DNA of 64,000 nucleotides from Rubrobacter tropicus (GCF_011492945.1 NZ_CP045119.1:2108001-2172000); one strand, 5' to 3'; shown: positions 36,623 to 46,170, counted from the stretch's first letter. The notes: generated by a model from the letters alone, not told the origin. Numbers and translations: made by a program.

Positions 36623-37743
36623 GCTTCCTCCATCGCGAGGCCCATCGCCACTGCGAGCACGGGTTCCATGGCGCTGAGTTGCTCGTCGGAGACGTTGGAG
36701 CGGTTGGCGGAGAGCCTCTCGGCCGGCCTGGCCCGCTCCGCCGGCAGGCCGAGACGCTCCCCGAGGAACGTGTCGAGGCCGGAGATCAGGGCCCCCTCGC
36801 CGGAGATCACGACGCGGGAGACTTCCCTGGCGCCGGGCTGGGCGTGGTGGTGGTCGACGGACCTCTGCACCTCCTCGGCCAGCTCCCCGGCCGCGGCCTC
36901 GAGCCCCCGCCGCGCGTCGTAGGCGAGCGCCGGGTCCCACGCCTCGTCCCCGACGACTTCGGTCTCGGGCTCCCCGTACTCCGGCTCGTCGCCGAGGCCG
37001 GTGCGGGGGTCGAGGGCCCGCCTCTCGGCCTCGTCGTCGGGCAGGTCGGCGGCCTCCGCGACGGCGGCGACGAAATCCGAGAGGCCGATGGGACGAAGCG
37101 AGCCATGACCGGCATCTCCCCCTCGGCGACGACGAGGTTCGAGATCTCACCCCCACGTCGAGCAGGACCGCGGCCCCCCATCCTCGAAGAAGGTGCTCGG
37201 CGCCGCGGAGCGGGTAAGCGCGAGCGCCTTGACGTCCACGCCCACGGGCCGCAGCCCGCCGGCCCGCACGGCGTCGGTGTAGCGCTTCACCATCTCCCTC
37301 TGGGCGGCCACGACCAGCACGCGGTCGCCCTCTCCCGGCTCCCCCCGCGGGCCGAGGACCACGTGGTCGAGCACGGCCTCGTCGGGCGGCATCGGTATGT
37401 GCTCGGCCGCCTCGAACTCTATGGCGCCCTTGAGGTCCTCGGCGGACATCGGCGGGAACTCCAGCATCCTGACCACGACCTTCTGGTTGGAGAGCCCGAG
37501 GAAGACGGACTTTCCGCCGAAAGCGTGGGCGTCCCAGAACTCGGTGAGCTCCTCGGCCAGCAGCTGGTCGTCGGCGACCTCCCCGTCCACGATGGTCCCG
37601 GGCGGCAGCCTGTGATACCCGACGTGCTTGAGGGTGTACGCCCCACCCCGGTAAGAGACCTGGACGGCTTTGATCGCCCCCCGGTCTATGTCCAAACCGA
37701 TCGCCGCGGACTTTACCCTCGCCAAACTCTTTATGCGCTCCAA
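36619..37743 (-). CDS. pilM: Type IV pilus assembly protein PilM, three suspected 1-base deletions
   Basis: PilM is an actin-like cytoplasmic ATPase on the inner face of the pilus machine. Recognisable parts are AIGLDIDRGAIKAVQVSY, VFLGLSNQKVVVRMLEFPPM, EFEAAEHIPMPPDEAVLDH and the C-terminal VVISGEGALISGLDTFLGE. The middle is broken: single bases added at CCCCCC 37174-37179, CCCCC 37150-37154 and GGG 37090-37092 link the three pieces (AAVLLDVG, GEISNLVVAEGEMPVMARF, IGLSDFVAAVAEAADLPDD) into 375 residues. The start is TTG 37743. Confidence 0.88.
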
Positions 37744-37818
37744 GCCGCTACCGCCCCCGAAAGACCGGCGGCAAACGCCCGCCCGAGAGGATATCGGGAC
37801 CAGGTTCGAACACCCGGC

Positions 37819-38433
37819 TCAAGCCCCCTCCCTACCCACGTGCCGCTGCCCTTCGACCTCGGCCCCGGGCCCGACCTCCGCCTTGCGCCCGACGCTCGCG
37901 TTCGGCCCGAGCACCGCCCGCGCGCCGACCCGCGCCCCCGGACCGACCACGCAACCGGCGGAGACCCACACCCCGGCCCCGACCTCGGAGTCCCTGTCCA
38001 CGGCGGCCCCCGGGCCGACGAAGCAGTGGCTGCCGACGGCGGCGTCTGGGTGGACGACGGCACCCGCCGCGAGCACGCACCCACCCCCGACGGTGGCCGC
38101 GTCCGAGACGTAGGCGAGGGGATGGACCGCCGTGAAGAACTGGCCGCCGAGGCGCCGCAGGGCGTTGGCGATGTTCAGCCGGGCCGCGTTGTCCGTAATC
38201 GCGACGACCACGTGCGCGGGCTCCACGGAGAGCATGCTCTTGAGCATCTCCACGTCCCCCAGCACGGGATACCCCCTGACCCTCGCGGCAAGCGCCGCGT
38301 GAGCGTCGTCGTAGAAACCGAGCACCCGCTCCCCAAAGCCGCCGGCCAGAAGCACGTCCAGGGCGATCCGCCCGAAGCCCCCCGCCCCGACGATCACAAC
38401 CCTCATCTCTTCTTCGAGGCCTATTTCCTGCAC
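37819..38433 (-). CDS. NeuD/PglD-type sugar O- or N-acyltransferase
   Basis: The N-terminal Rossmann part reads VVIVGAGGFGRIALDVLLA. It is followed by a left-handed beta-helix of hexapeptide repeats (VGGGCVLAAGAVVHPDAAVG). This two-part layout matches PglD/NeuD acetyltransferases, which modify amino-sugar nucleotides or sialic acids. Its place before pilM hints at modification of pilin or of a surface glycan, but that is inference. GTG 38433 is favoured because ggagg lies 5 bases upstream; ATG 38406 is an alternative. A 173-base gap separates it from fmt. Confidence 0.82.
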   Translation of the reverse strand: MQEIGLEEEMRVVIVGAGGFGRIALDVLLAGGFGERVLGFYDDAHAALAARVRGYPVLGDVEMLKSMLSVEPAHVVVAITDNAARLNIANALRRLGGQFFTAVHPLAYVSDAATVGGGCVLAAGAVVHPDAAVGSHCFVGPGAAVDRDSEVGAGVWVSAGCVVGPGARVGARAVLGPNASVGRKAEVGPGAEVEGQRHVGREGA

Positions 38434-38606
38434 CTCGACCTCCGGTTGAGGTGTGTTGATGGCGGTTTCGGGCTCTCTGATCTCGGCCTCCTCCCCGTAG
38501 CGTGGGCCCAGCGTAACCGTCGCAGTTTAGCACCGCCGCTGGCATCTTGCTCCGATCCCATCATCCTGACGGCGGCCCCCGCCACCCCGGCCAAGCCCCG
38601 GAAGTC

Positions 38607-39526
38607 TCAGGCCTCGAATGCCCCTTCCAGGCGACGACCGAGCAAGAAATCCCTTGCGCTGACACGTCTTCCTCCAGGCGTCTGCAACTGGAGCACTTCG
38701 AGCGCCCCGACCCCGCATTCCACGAGCATACGCTGGTTTTCCGCGTGTATGCGGCCCGGCTCCGTCCCAGAGCGCTCCCCATCCGCTACCGCGGAGCGCC
38801 AGATCTTCAGGGGTCCGTCGACATCCGGATGGAAGGCCCGCGCCCCGATCCCGGGCGCCAGCGCCCGCACGAGATCGTGCACCTCCCCCGCGCTCCTCTC
38901 CCACCTGATAGTCTTATCCTCGTCCGTAAGTTTAGAAGCGTACGTTGCAAAAAGACTGTCCTGCACGGTCAGGGTTAGCCCGCTGTCCTCGATGCTGGCC
39001 AGAACCTCGATCACAGCTTCAGCCCCTATGCTCGCGAGCGCGTCGGTAAGTTCGCCACCTGTTGTGTCGGGGCCTATGGGGGCGGGTCGTTGGAGGGCCA
39101 CGGGTCCCGTGTCGAGGCCTTCGTCCATCTGCATGATGGAGACGCCGGTCTCCCTTTCGCCGGCCATGATCGCGCGTTCTATCGGGGCGGCGCCGCGGTA
39201 TTTCGGGAGGAGGGACGCGTGGACGTTCCAGGCGCCATTGGGGCGGCGTTCAGGGTGCCGGCGCGCAGGATCTGGCCGTAGGCGGCCACCACGAGGGCGT
39301 CGTTCTCGGAGATCTCGGCGGCCGCGTCGCCTATTCGGGGGGGCTGCAGGAGCGGGAGTCCCCTCTCTCGGGCGAGGGCCGAGACGGGGGTCTGGGTAGT
39401 TTTGCGTCCGCGCCCGCGGCGGGGGTCGGGCTGGGAGATCACGAGCCCCACCTCGTGGGGTGAGGCGTCTAGGCCGCGGAGGATGGTCGCGGCGAACTCC
39501 GGGGTTCCGGCGAAGGCTACCTTCAA
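38607..39526 (-). CDS. fmt: Methionyl-tRNA formyltransferase, one suspected 1-base deletion
   Basis: Fmt formylates initiator Met-tRNA. The N-terminal part (VAFAGTPEFAATILRGL, VISQPDPRRGRG) is in one frame. HASLLPKYRGAAPIERAI, the 10-formyl-THF and catalytic region, with GVSIMQMDEGLDTGP, is in another. Adding one base to GGGG at 39240-39243 joins them as APNGAWNVHASLLP and gives 306 residues. The C-terminal tRNA-binding domain is present. It starts 7 bases after def, the usual def-fmt pair. Confidence 0.94.
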
Positions 39527-39533
39527 GCGGCCC

Positions 39534-40031
39534 TCAGGCGTTCTGGGCGAGCAGGCGTTCGCGCCACTCGCGCAGCGCGGCCTTGCGCGACTCGCGGTCC
39601 GTGCGGTCCAGGATCAGGACGCCGTCCAGGTGGTCTATCTCGTGCTGGATGACCCTGGCGAGGAGGTCGGTGGCCTCCAGCCTGATGGGGTTGCCCGAAG
39701 GGTCCTGGCCCGAGACCGTTACCGCGGTGGGCCGCTCGACGTCGACCATGATACCGGGAATGGAGAGGCACCCTTCGCCGCCGACCTCGGTCTCTTCCGA
39801 GGAGGACTCGATCTTCGGGTTCACGAGGGCGTACTCCTCGTCCTCCACGACGGCCACCAGCACGCGCCTGAGCCGCCCGACCTGGTTGGCGGCGAGGCCC
39901 ACGCCCTCGTGCTCGCGCATCGTCTCCAGCATATCTTCCGTCAGGCGCTGGAGGGTCTCGTCGAACTCGCGGACAGGGGCGGCCCTGGTCTTGAGGACGG
40001 GATCTCCGAACGTCTTGATCTCCAAAGCCAC
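39534..40031 (-). CDS. def: Peptide deformylase
   Basis: Def removes the formyl group from nascent proteins. The three motifs are all present in the 165-residue product: GVGLAANQVG, EGCLSIPG with the metal-binding Cys, and QHEIDHLDG with the His-Glu-x-x-His. The GTG start at 40031 lies 5 bases after priA. The order priA-def-fmt is widespread in bacteria. Confidence 0.97.
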   Translation of the reverse strand: MALEIKTFGDPVLKTRAAPVREFDETLQRLTEDMLETMREHEGVGLAANQVGRLRRVLVAVVEDEEYALVNPKIESSSEETEVGGEGCLSIPGIMVDVERPTAVTVSGQDPSGNPIRLEATDLLARVIQHEIDHLDGVLILDRTDRESRKAALREWRERLLAQNA

Positions 40032-40036
40032 GCTCT

Positions 40037-42235
40037 CTATACCTCCTCTGGGTCGACCTCAACGCGCACCCGCAGCCCGTGCGTCCCGGCCGCCAGCCTG
40101 GCCGCGCCGGCCGCGGCCCTGGCGACCGCGCCGAGTTCCCGTCCCCGGAGCAAGACCCGCCAGAAAGGCGGCCCACCGGCGCGCGAGACGACCACGGGCT
40201 CCGAGGCCTCGACCCCCGGCGCGAGGCCCGGACGCAACCGGGATTCTACCGCACCCAGCACCTTTTCCTCGGGCCCGTACAGGCTCACGACGGCCAGGTG
40301 GGCGAAGGGCGGGTAGCCCGACGCGCGCAGTCTTGGGACCTCCTCGGCCGCGAGGGCCTCGTAATCTCCGCGGGCCGCCGCGAGCAGCGCGCTGTGCTCG
40401 GGAACGCGGGTCTGGATCAGGAGTAGGTCGGTGGCGGTCTCCGCGGCGCGGTAGATCAGCCGAAACGAGCGCTCCGTGGCGCCGAGGCCGCTCGCCCGCA
40501 GCGAGGAATCTATGTCCGGGATCAGGACGGCGTCCCATTCCTCGCGCAAGACGCACCTGGCCGTTCCGACCACGACAGGCGAGTCGTCTTGCTCGCGGCG
40601 GCCGGCCGTGATCAGGCCCACCGGCTCCCCGAGCGCCCCCGAAATCTCGTCGCGAACCCTTTCCACCGCGAGGCCGGTCGGGCTCAGGCGATCCGACCCG
40701 CACTCCGCGCACCGCTCCCCACCCGGCCCGCGACGCCCGCACCGCGAGCAAGACGGCAGGCGCGACCCATCCCGTGAGGAGAGTGGAACGTCGCACCCGG
40801 GGCAACGCGCGACGGCCCCGCAATTGTTGCAGGTGACCACGGCCGCATAGCCCAACCGGTCGACTATGACCCCGACGCGTCGCTCGCCCGCGAACCGCCG
40901 GCAGGCGTCGAGCAGCACGGAGCTCAGTACGGAGCCGGAACCCCGCATGTCCACCACGCGCACAGAAGGCCAGCCCGCCGGCTGCCGGGGTGGCAGCTCC
41001 CTCACCCTCGACCGGCCCCTCCCACCCGCGGCGAACAGCCTGAGGGAGGGCACCGGCGAGAGGCAGACCACGGCGGCCCCTTCTGCCCGCCCACGGACGA
41101 CGGCGACGTCCCTGGTGTGGACCGCCAGCCCCTCGTACCCGGCCTCGGCGCGGTGCGACCCGTCCGGCTCGTCCACTACGCAAAAGGCCCCGGGCCGGGC
41201 GAGCGGCAACAGCGCGGCGGCGCGGGTGCCGACCACGACGTCCACCTCGCCCGCCCGCGCCGCCGCGTGGACGGCGGCCCGGTCCCGTCCGAGGCCCCCA
41301 TGGTAAGCGGCGACGGCGTGGCCTTCGGGGAGCGCGCGGCGAAGGCGGCGGACCAGGCCGTCCACCGTCTCCCGCTCGGGCGCGAGAAGCAGGGCTTGCT
41401 CCCCCTCGTCCACCACGGCCCGCGCCACGGCGGCGACCGCGTCGGCCTGCCCGGCCGTGGGCACCCGCCACACGAACGCGCCCCCGCGTCCGACGGCCCT
41501 TGCCGCGTCCCGGCGAAACGGCTCTACCCCGGCCTCATCGCCGCCGGACGTCCCGAAGAGCGGGGCGGGCTCGGGCCGCCGCGTTAGCGTGATGGCCCCG
41601 CGCCGCGCGAGCTCCCGCAGCACGTTCCGGCCCGCCCCCGTCCCGGACAAAAGGGCGACCGAAGGCAGTTCGCCGCCGCCCTCCTTCAGGGCCTCGAAGA
41701 CCCCGCGCTGCCGCGGGGCGCGGGCGAGGTCCGGTTCGGCGCCCCCGCGGACCACCGACCACTCCACGGTCTTCCGTTCCGGCAGGGCGGGTGAGAGCGA
41801 GATCACGCCCCCGGCCTCCGCGGCGCGGAGCCCGTCCGCGCCCAGGGCTTTCTTGATCTCCGCGCGCGAAACGATGGTCCCGGGCTCCCAGGGTGATCCC
41901 CCGTCCGAACGGGCGACGAGGAAGCGGCCCGTGTCGAGCCCCGGGGGGAAGGTAGACCGCAAGACGGTTGGCAGCGGGATGGCGTAAGACTCAGAGATCC
42001 GCAAACACGTTTCGAGCAGGTCGGGCGGCAGGGACAACGCCTGCTGAACGGAGCAGACCTCCTCGCTCGCGCGCCCCGGCTCGGGGTCCGGCCCGAGAAC
42101 GACGCCGAGCCGGGAACGGCCTGAGAGCGGCGCGACGACGACGGTTCCGGGAAGGACGGCGTCCCTCAGGCGGGCGGGGACGACGTAGCTCAACGGAGGA
42201 AGCGCGTGGGTCGGGATGAGCAGGGCCACCCTCAC
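40037..42235 (-). CDS. priA: Replication restart protein PriA, helicase motifs degenerate
   Basis: PriA rebuilds the replisome at stalled forks. The N-terminal DNA-binding domain (VALLIPTHALPPLSYVVP) and the two zinc-binding Cys clusters (CNNCGAVARCPGCD and CSRCGRRGPGGERCAEC) are intact. The Walker A GSGKT is replaced by a sequence around RVPTAGQADA, and the DEEH box reads VVDEPDGSH, so ATPase activity is unlikely. Actinobacterial PriA proteins are known to lack helicase motifs. I choose GTG 42235 (VRVALLIP); the frame is open to TTG 42289, directly after metK. Confidence 0.93.
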   Translation of the reverse strand: MRVALLIPTHALPPLSYVVPARLRDAVLPGTVVVAPLSGRSRLGVVLGPDPEPGRASEEVCSVQQALSLPPDLLETCLRISESYAIPLPTVLRSTFPPGLDTGRFLVARSDGGSPWEPGTIVSRAEIKKALGADGLRAAEAGGVISLSPALPERKTVEWSVVRGGAEPDLARAPRQRGVFEALKEGGGELPSVALLSGTGAGRNVLRELARRGAITLTRRPEPAPLFGTSGGDEAGVEPFRRDAARAVGRGGAFVWRVPTAGQADAVAAVARAVVDEGEQALLLAPERETVDGLVRRLRRALPEGHAVAAYHGGLGRDRAAVHAAARAGEVDVVVGTRAAALLPLARPGAFCVVDEPDGSHRAEAGYEGLAVHTRDVAVVRGRAEGAAVVCLSPVPSLRLFAAGGRGRSRVRELPPRQPAGWPSVRVVDMRGSGSVLSSVLLDACRRFAGERRVGVIVDRLGYAAVVTCNNCGAVARCPGCDVPLSSRDGSRLPSCSRCGRRGPGGERCAECGSDRLSPTGLAVERVRDEISGALGEPVGLITAGRREQDDSPVVVGTARCVLREEWDAVLIPDIDSSLRASGLGATERSFRLIYRAAETATDLLLIQTRVPEHSALLAAARGDYEALAAEEVPRLRASGYPPFAHLAVVSLYGPEEKVLGAVESRLRPGLAPGVEASEPVVVSRAGGPPFWRVLLRGRELGAVARAAAGAARLAAGTHGLRVRVEVDPEEV

Positions 42236-42289
42236 GCGCTCTTGCCCGCGGGCCGCGCGGCCGGTTCTCTGCCCGGTGGCGCGGACCAA

Positions 42290-43528
42290 CTACAGCCCGG
42301 CGGAGCGGCGAAGCGCGTCGGCCCGGGTCGTCTCCTCCCAGGTAAAGCCGGGCTCGCGGCGGCCGAAGTGGCCGTAGGCGGCCGTCTGCCCGAAGACGGG
42401 GTTGCGAAGCTCGAGGTCCCGGATGATGGCGCCGGGCCTCAGGTCGAAGTGCTCCATCACGAGGCTGCCCAGGGTGGCCGGGTCGACCTTCGCCGTGCCG
42501 AAAGTCTCGACCATCACGCTAACCGGCTGCGCCACCCCGATGGCGTAGGCGACCTGGACCAGGCAACGGCCCGCGATGCCGGCCGCGACCAGGTTCTTGG
42601 CGACCCAGCGGGCCGCGTACGAGGCCGAGCGGTCGACCTTCGTCGCGTCCTTGCCGGAGAAGGCGCCGCCGCCGTGGGGGGCCGAACCGCCGTAGGTGTC
42701 CACTATGATCTTGCGCCCGGTAAGGCCCGTGTCGCCCTGCGGGCCGCCCGTCACGAAGCGCCCGGTCGGGTTCACGAGGACGTCTACCGTGTTCTCGTCA
42801 AAGAACTCCTCCGGCATCACCGGCCGTATAACGGCCTCCAGGAGATCCTCCTTGATGCGCTTCTCCACCCCGTCGCGGTGCTGGGCGGAGATCAGGACCT
42901 TCTCCACGCCTACCGGCGTATCGCCCTCGTAACGCACCGTTACCTGGCTCTTGCCGTCCGGGCGCAAATAGTCGAGCATCCCGGTCTTGCGGACCTCGGA
43001 GAGCCGGCGGGTCAGGGCGTGGGCGAGGGTGATCGGGAGCGGCATAAGCTCGGGGGTCTCCTCGCAGGCGTAGCCGAACATCATGCCCTGGTCGCCCGCG
43101 CCTATCTCGTCGAGGGCCTGCTCGTCTTCGCGGATCTCGAGCGCCCGGTCCACCCCTTGCGCGATGTCCGAGGACTGGGGGTCTATCGTGGTTATGATCC
43201 CGCAGGTCTCGGCGTCGAAGCCGAACTTGGCGCGCGTGTAGCCGATACCAGCGACCTTCTCCCTGACCAACGTCGGGATGTCGACGTAGGTCGTGGTCGT
43301 GATCTCTCCGGCCACGATGACCAGACCCGTCGTGACGAGCGTCTCGCACGCGACGCGGCTGGCCGGGTCGTCGGTTAGGGCGGCGTCGAGTATGGCGTCC
43401 GAGATCTGGTCGGCTATCTTGTCCGGGTGGCCCTCGGTGACGGATTCCGAGGTAAAAAGGTGCGAAGCCTTGAGCCTCTGATCGTCCGCAACGTTCATGG
43501 TGGTAGTTCCGGCCGTGCGCTCCGCCAT
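42290..43528 (-). CDS. metK: S-adenosylmethionine synthetase
   Basis: MetK makes SAM from methionine and ATP. The 412-residue enzyme has [31 protein letters not shown], the [19 protein letters not shown] loop and the C-terminal [10 protein letters not shown] region. ATG 43528 follows coaBC by 2 bases, so there is no room for a SAM riboswitch and the gene is read from an upstream promoter. It sits in the actinobacterial order coaBC-metK-priA. Confidence 0.98.
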   Translation of the reverse strand: MAERTAGTTTMNVADDQRLKASHLFTSESVTEGHPDKIADQISDAILDAALTDDPASRVACETLVTTGLVIVAGEITTTTYVDIPTLVREKVAGIGYTRAKFGFDAETCGIITTIDPQSSDIAQGVDRALEIREDEQALDEIGAGDQGMMFGYACEETPELMPLPITLAHALTRRLSEVRKTGMLDYLRPDGKSQVTVRYEGDTPVGVEKVLISAQHRDGVEKRIKEDLLEAVIRPVMPEEFFDENTVDVLVNPTGRFVTGGPQGDTGLTGRKIIVDTYGGSAPHGGGAFSGKDATKVDRSASYAARWVAKNLVAAGIAGRCLVQVAYAIGVAQPVSVMVETFGTAKVDPATLGSLVMEHFDLRPGAIIRDLELRNPVFGQTAAYGHFGRREPGFTWEETTRADALRRSAGL

Positions 43529-43530
43529 CG

Positions 43531-44622
43531 CTATCTCTCCTCTTCCAACCCTGCCAGGACGTCTTTCAGGATCTCACGCGCGACCTCCGTCTTCGAGGTC
43601 TTTGGCACGAATCGTTCGCCCCCGCGCGTAACCACGTGTACTTCGTTATCCTCGGAACCGAACCCGAGACCCTCGCGCGAGATGTCGTTGCCGACCACGA
43701 TATCGGCGCCTTTTTTCTGGAGCTTCTCGCGGGCGTCGGCGACGGGGTCCCCGTGCGTCGCCGCGAATCCTACCACAAAGAGGCCCGGATTCTGTTCCCT
43801 GACCGCCTCCAGGATGTCGGGCGTCGGCTTCAAATCTATGCTCCGAACCCCGTGGCTGCGCCGGATCTTCTCCCCCACCGGCGAGGCCGGCGTGAAGTCC
43901 GATACCGCGGCCGCCATGACGAGCGCGTCGACGCCCCCGGACCGCGCGAGCACCTCGTCGCGCAACTGCTCGACGGTCTCGACTTCCGACCACCCGACCC
44001 CCGGCTCCCGCGCGGCCACGTTCGCCGCGACCACGTGAACCCCGGCCCCGAGCCTCATCGCCTCCCGCGCCAGCGCGAGGCCCATTTTCCCCGACGACCT
44101 GTTCCCTATAAAGCGCACGCTGTCCAACGGTTCGTGCGTCCCGCCGGCCGTGACGAGCACCCGGAGCCCGGCCATCGGACCACCCATCCCCCCCAACACG
44201 CGCGAGGTTACCTCCCCGGCACCCGCCATCCCTCCCCCATCACCGACCACGACGCGCCTGCCGTCTTCGCGCAAAACCGCCAGGTTCACCTCGACGGCTG
44301 GATTCCGGGCGGTTTCGGGGTCGAGGTCTGGCGCCACGAAGACGGGAACCCCGCCACGGAGAACGCCGTCGGGCACGACGTCCAGGCCGCGGGCCAGGCG
44401 CGCCAGGGTACCGGCCGTGGCCGGCGCGAATAGGATCGCCTCGGGCACGTCGAAAGGCGCCTCCGCCACCCGTACCGGGGTGGCGAAGGCGCCTGGGCCA
44501 ACGAAATGCTCGGTTCGCGGTTCGAGGATTACCCCGACCTCGTGGCCGGCCGCCGCCAGTTCGCGGGCTATGGCCGGGGCTAGAAGGGCGCCGGCCGTTG
44601 GGCCGACGGAAACCAGGATCAA
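43531..44622 (-). CDS. coaBC: CoaBC-like protein: phosphopantothenoylcysteine synthetase with a degenerate CoaC domain
   Basis: The C-terminal CoaB half is well conserved, with [52 protein letters not shown] and [15 protein letters not shown], and should make 4'-phosphopantothenoylcysteine. The N-terminal CoaC half keeps the flavodoxin-like outline ([15 protein letters not shown]) but lacks the catalytic His, the PAMN motif Asn (here [12 protein letters not shown]) and the ACG motif Cys (here [10 protein letters not shown]). Decarboxylase activity is therefore doubtful. The start is TTG 44622. Gene order rpoZ-coaBC-metK is normal. Confidence 0.88.
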   Translation of the reverse strand: MILVSVGPTAGALLAPAIARELAAAGHEVGVILEPRTEHFVGPGAFATPVRVAEAPFDVPEAILFAPATAGTLARLARGLDVVPDGVLRGGVPVFVAPDLDPETARNPAVEVNLAVLREDGRRVVVGDGGGMAGAGEVTSRVLGGMGGPMAGLRVLVTAGGTHEPLDSVRFIGNRSSGKMGLALAREAMRLGAGVHVVAANVAAREPGVGWSEVETVEQLRDEVLARSGGVDALVMAAAVSDFTPASPVGEKIRRSHGVRSIDLKPTPDILEAVREQNPGLFVVGFAATHGDPVADAREKLQKKGADIVVGNDISREGLGFGSEDNEVHVVTRGGERFVPKTSKTEVAREILKDVLAGLEEER

Positions 44623-44633
44623 GGCCGCCGTCT

Positions 44634-45011
44634 CTAGGCCGCGCCCGCGCCCTCCTGCTCGTCGTCGGCCGGGGCACCGGAGTCCACGGAAGTGGCCTCG
44701 GGCGAGCCGGCGCCGCCGGGGGGGCTCACGAAGTCGTCGCCGCCTGCGGCCCCGACCTGGTCCTCGACCTCCTCTGGCTGCTGCTTGAAGACCACGTCGA
44801 GCTTGTCCTGGCGGAGTTCCTCGATGGCGATCGTGAGCGGGTGCTGGGATCGGGTGTGGACCTGCGGGCCGGGGATGCCGAGGGCGTCGTTCAGGCCCAG
44901 GGTCGAGGTGTACTCGTTGATCTGGCGCGCCCGCTTGGCGCTGGAGACGACCAGGCCGTAGCGCGAGTCCACCTTGCTCAAAAGCTCGTCTATCTTAAGA
45001 TCGTTCAGCAT
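44634..45011 (-). CDS. rpoZ: RNA polymerase omega subunit
   Basis: Omega helps assemble RNA polymerase. The short conserved domain comprises KIDELLSKVDSRYGLVVSSA, KRARQINEY and HPLTIAIEELRQDKLD, followed by an acidic, Gly/Ala-rich tail of about 45 residues that is not conserved. I use ATG 45011, which overlaps the end of gmk by 17 bases; an in-frame GTG lies at 45023. gmk-rpoZ-coaBC is the usual order. Confidence 0.94.
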   Translation of the reverse strand: MLNDLKIDELLSKVDSRYGLVVSSAKRARQINEYTSTLGLNDALGIPGPQVHTRSQHPLTIAIEELRQDKLDVVFKQQPEEVEDQVGAAGGDDFVSPPGGAGSPEATSVDSGAPADDEQEGAGAA

Positions 45012-45576
45012 CGCTACCTCCACCGATTATGGTTTCCATCAGTTCTATCATGTCTTTGCGGGCCTGCTCCCTGTCCCCGTTTACGACCTCGAAGTCGAAC
45101 TCGTCCCGCGCGGCGACCTCGCCGACGGCCGTGGCGAGCCGGGTCTCGACCGCCTCGGCCGTCTCCGTCGCCCTGCCGGAGAGCCTCCTGCGCGTCTCTT
45201 CCAGCGACGGGGCGCGGACGAAGACCATCACGGCGTCGGGCCTCTTACGCCGCACCTGGCGGGCGCCCTGGAGCTCTATCTCCAGGATCACGGACCGCCC
45301 CGCCTCCAATAGCTCCTCGACCTTCGCCTCGGGCGTCCCGTAGAGGTTTCCGGAGTACTCGGCGCATTCGAGGAACTCTCCCTCCCCGATCCAGCGCTCG
45401 AACTCCTCGCGGGAGAGAAAGACGTAGTGCTCGCCGTGGACCTCCCCGGGCCTCGGCGCCCTCGTCGTGGCCGAGACCGAGTATGCCAGTTCGGGCACCG
45501 CATCCAAAGCTTCCCGGATCAGGGTAGATTTGCCCGCTCCGGAGGGCCCGGAGACGACGATCAGGCGTCCTCGCAC
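44995..45576 (-). CDS. gmk: Guanylate kinase
   Basis: Gmk converts GMP to GDP. The 193-residue enzyme has IVVSGPSGAGKSTLI (P-loop), YSVSATTRAPRPGEVHGEHY (GMP site) and the adjacent lid FLECAEYSGNLYGTP, with VILEIELQGARQVRRK. GTG 45576 overlaps the mihF stop by 16 bases. It forms mihF-gmk-rpoZ, a conserved actinobacterial unit. Confidence 0.97.
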   Translation of the reverse strand: MRGRLIVVSGPSGAGKSTLIREALDAVPELAYSVSATTRAPRPGEVHGEHYVFLSREEFERWIGEGEFLECAEYSGNLYGTPEAKVEELLEAGRSVILEIELQGARQVRRKRPDAVMVFVRAPSLEETRRRLSGRATETAEAVETRLATAVGEVAARDEFDFEVVNGDREQARKDMIELMETIIGGGSDAERS

Positions 45577-45884
45577 CCGAGCGCCCCGAGTAGCCGGTCC
45601 CGCTGCCCGTGCGTGAGGCCGACGAGGGTCTTCGAACGGCTTATCCCTGCCTCCCTCAGCACGCGCGTGACCTTGATCCTGCCCATACCTTTCATAGCGA
45701 GGAGCATCTCTTCGACTTTGGCGCCGCGCAGTTCCTCGGACGGGTCCATGAGCAGGTCGTAGATGTCCAGCTCCCCGCTCTTGAGGTCCCGTTTGGCGGC
45801 GGCCCTGGCGAACCGCACCCTGTTGGCCTCTTCGAGCGCGTTCTTGCGCTCGTCGACCGTCCGTTCTGGTGCCCGCCTCAGCAT
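45561..45884 (-). CDS. mihF: Actinobacterial integration host factor mIHF
   Basis: mIHF is the small nucleoid DNA-binding protein of actinobacteria, unrelated to HU/IHF. The 107-residue protein shows the family core: MDPSEELRGAKVEEMLLAM, GMGRIKVTRVLREAGISRS (helix-two-turn-helix) and VGLTHGQRDRLLGAL. ATG 45884 lies 9 bases downstream of a TATACT box, so the 5' leader is only a few bases. It stands directly before gmk, its typical position. Confidence 0.96.
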   Translation of the reverse strand: MLRRAPERTVDERKNALEEANRVRFARAAAKRDLKSGELDIYDLLMDPSEELRGAKVEEMLLAMKGMGRIKVTRVLREAGISRSKTLVGLTHGQRDRLLGALGCEDA

Positions 45885-45893
45885 CAGCGCGCT

Positions 45894-45923
45894 AGTATAC
45901 CATCGGCGCCTCCGCCCCGTCAG
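45894..45923 (-). promoter_or_regulatory. Promoter of the mihF-gmk-rpoZ run
   Basis: On the minus strand CTGACG (45923-45918) and TATACT (45899-45894) are spaced by 18 bases. Transcription would begin within a few bases of the mihF ATG at 45884. It is the most upstream promoter I can see for the long minus-strand run that ends with recN. Confidence 0.6.
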
Positions 45924-46035
45924 GGCCCCTCCCGTCCACGCCCGGAGAATACCAGCCTGCAATTTGCCGCCGTCGCAGTAGGCGAAGGCTGATAAGGATG
46001 TCTATACCGGGTTGCATGATGAATGAACCTGGAGG

Positions 46036-46170
46036 TTCGGGAGGTTTTGAGGTCTTGAGGCATAGAGGTTTTGAGGGGTGCGTCTCGGAACCCCGGGGAA
46101 GCCCCGACCCTCCGCCCCTGAAAGCCTAAAAGCCTTGGAACCTCGAAACCCCCGCAACTCGTGGCCCGTT
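46036..46170. repeat. AGG-TTTT-rich imperfect inverted repeat region
   Basis: The left half repeats gaggttttgagg-like units (about 46036-46080). The right half (about 46115-46155) carries the rough complement cctaaaagccttggaacctc. The two can fold into a long imperfect hairpin. It lies between the end of the SDR gene and the mihF promoter. The rest of the 45924-46271 gap holds no gene I can support. A transcription-ending role for the SDR operon is possible. Confidence 0.5.

Noticed and set aside
38434-38606. N-terminal extension of the acyltransferase gene (acidic frame upstream of 38433)
   Set aside because: It would need a frame correction, and a good ribosome site (ggagg, 5 bases before GTG 38433) supports the shorter start.
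36679-39399. 906-codon open frame on the plus strand opposite pilM, the acyltransferase and fmt
   Set aside because: It runs antisense across three recognisable genes and the gaps between them, and its composition is Pro/Arg-rich noise.
42290-43528. SAM riboswitch before metK
   Set aside because: Only 2 bases separate coaBC and metK, so there is no leader.
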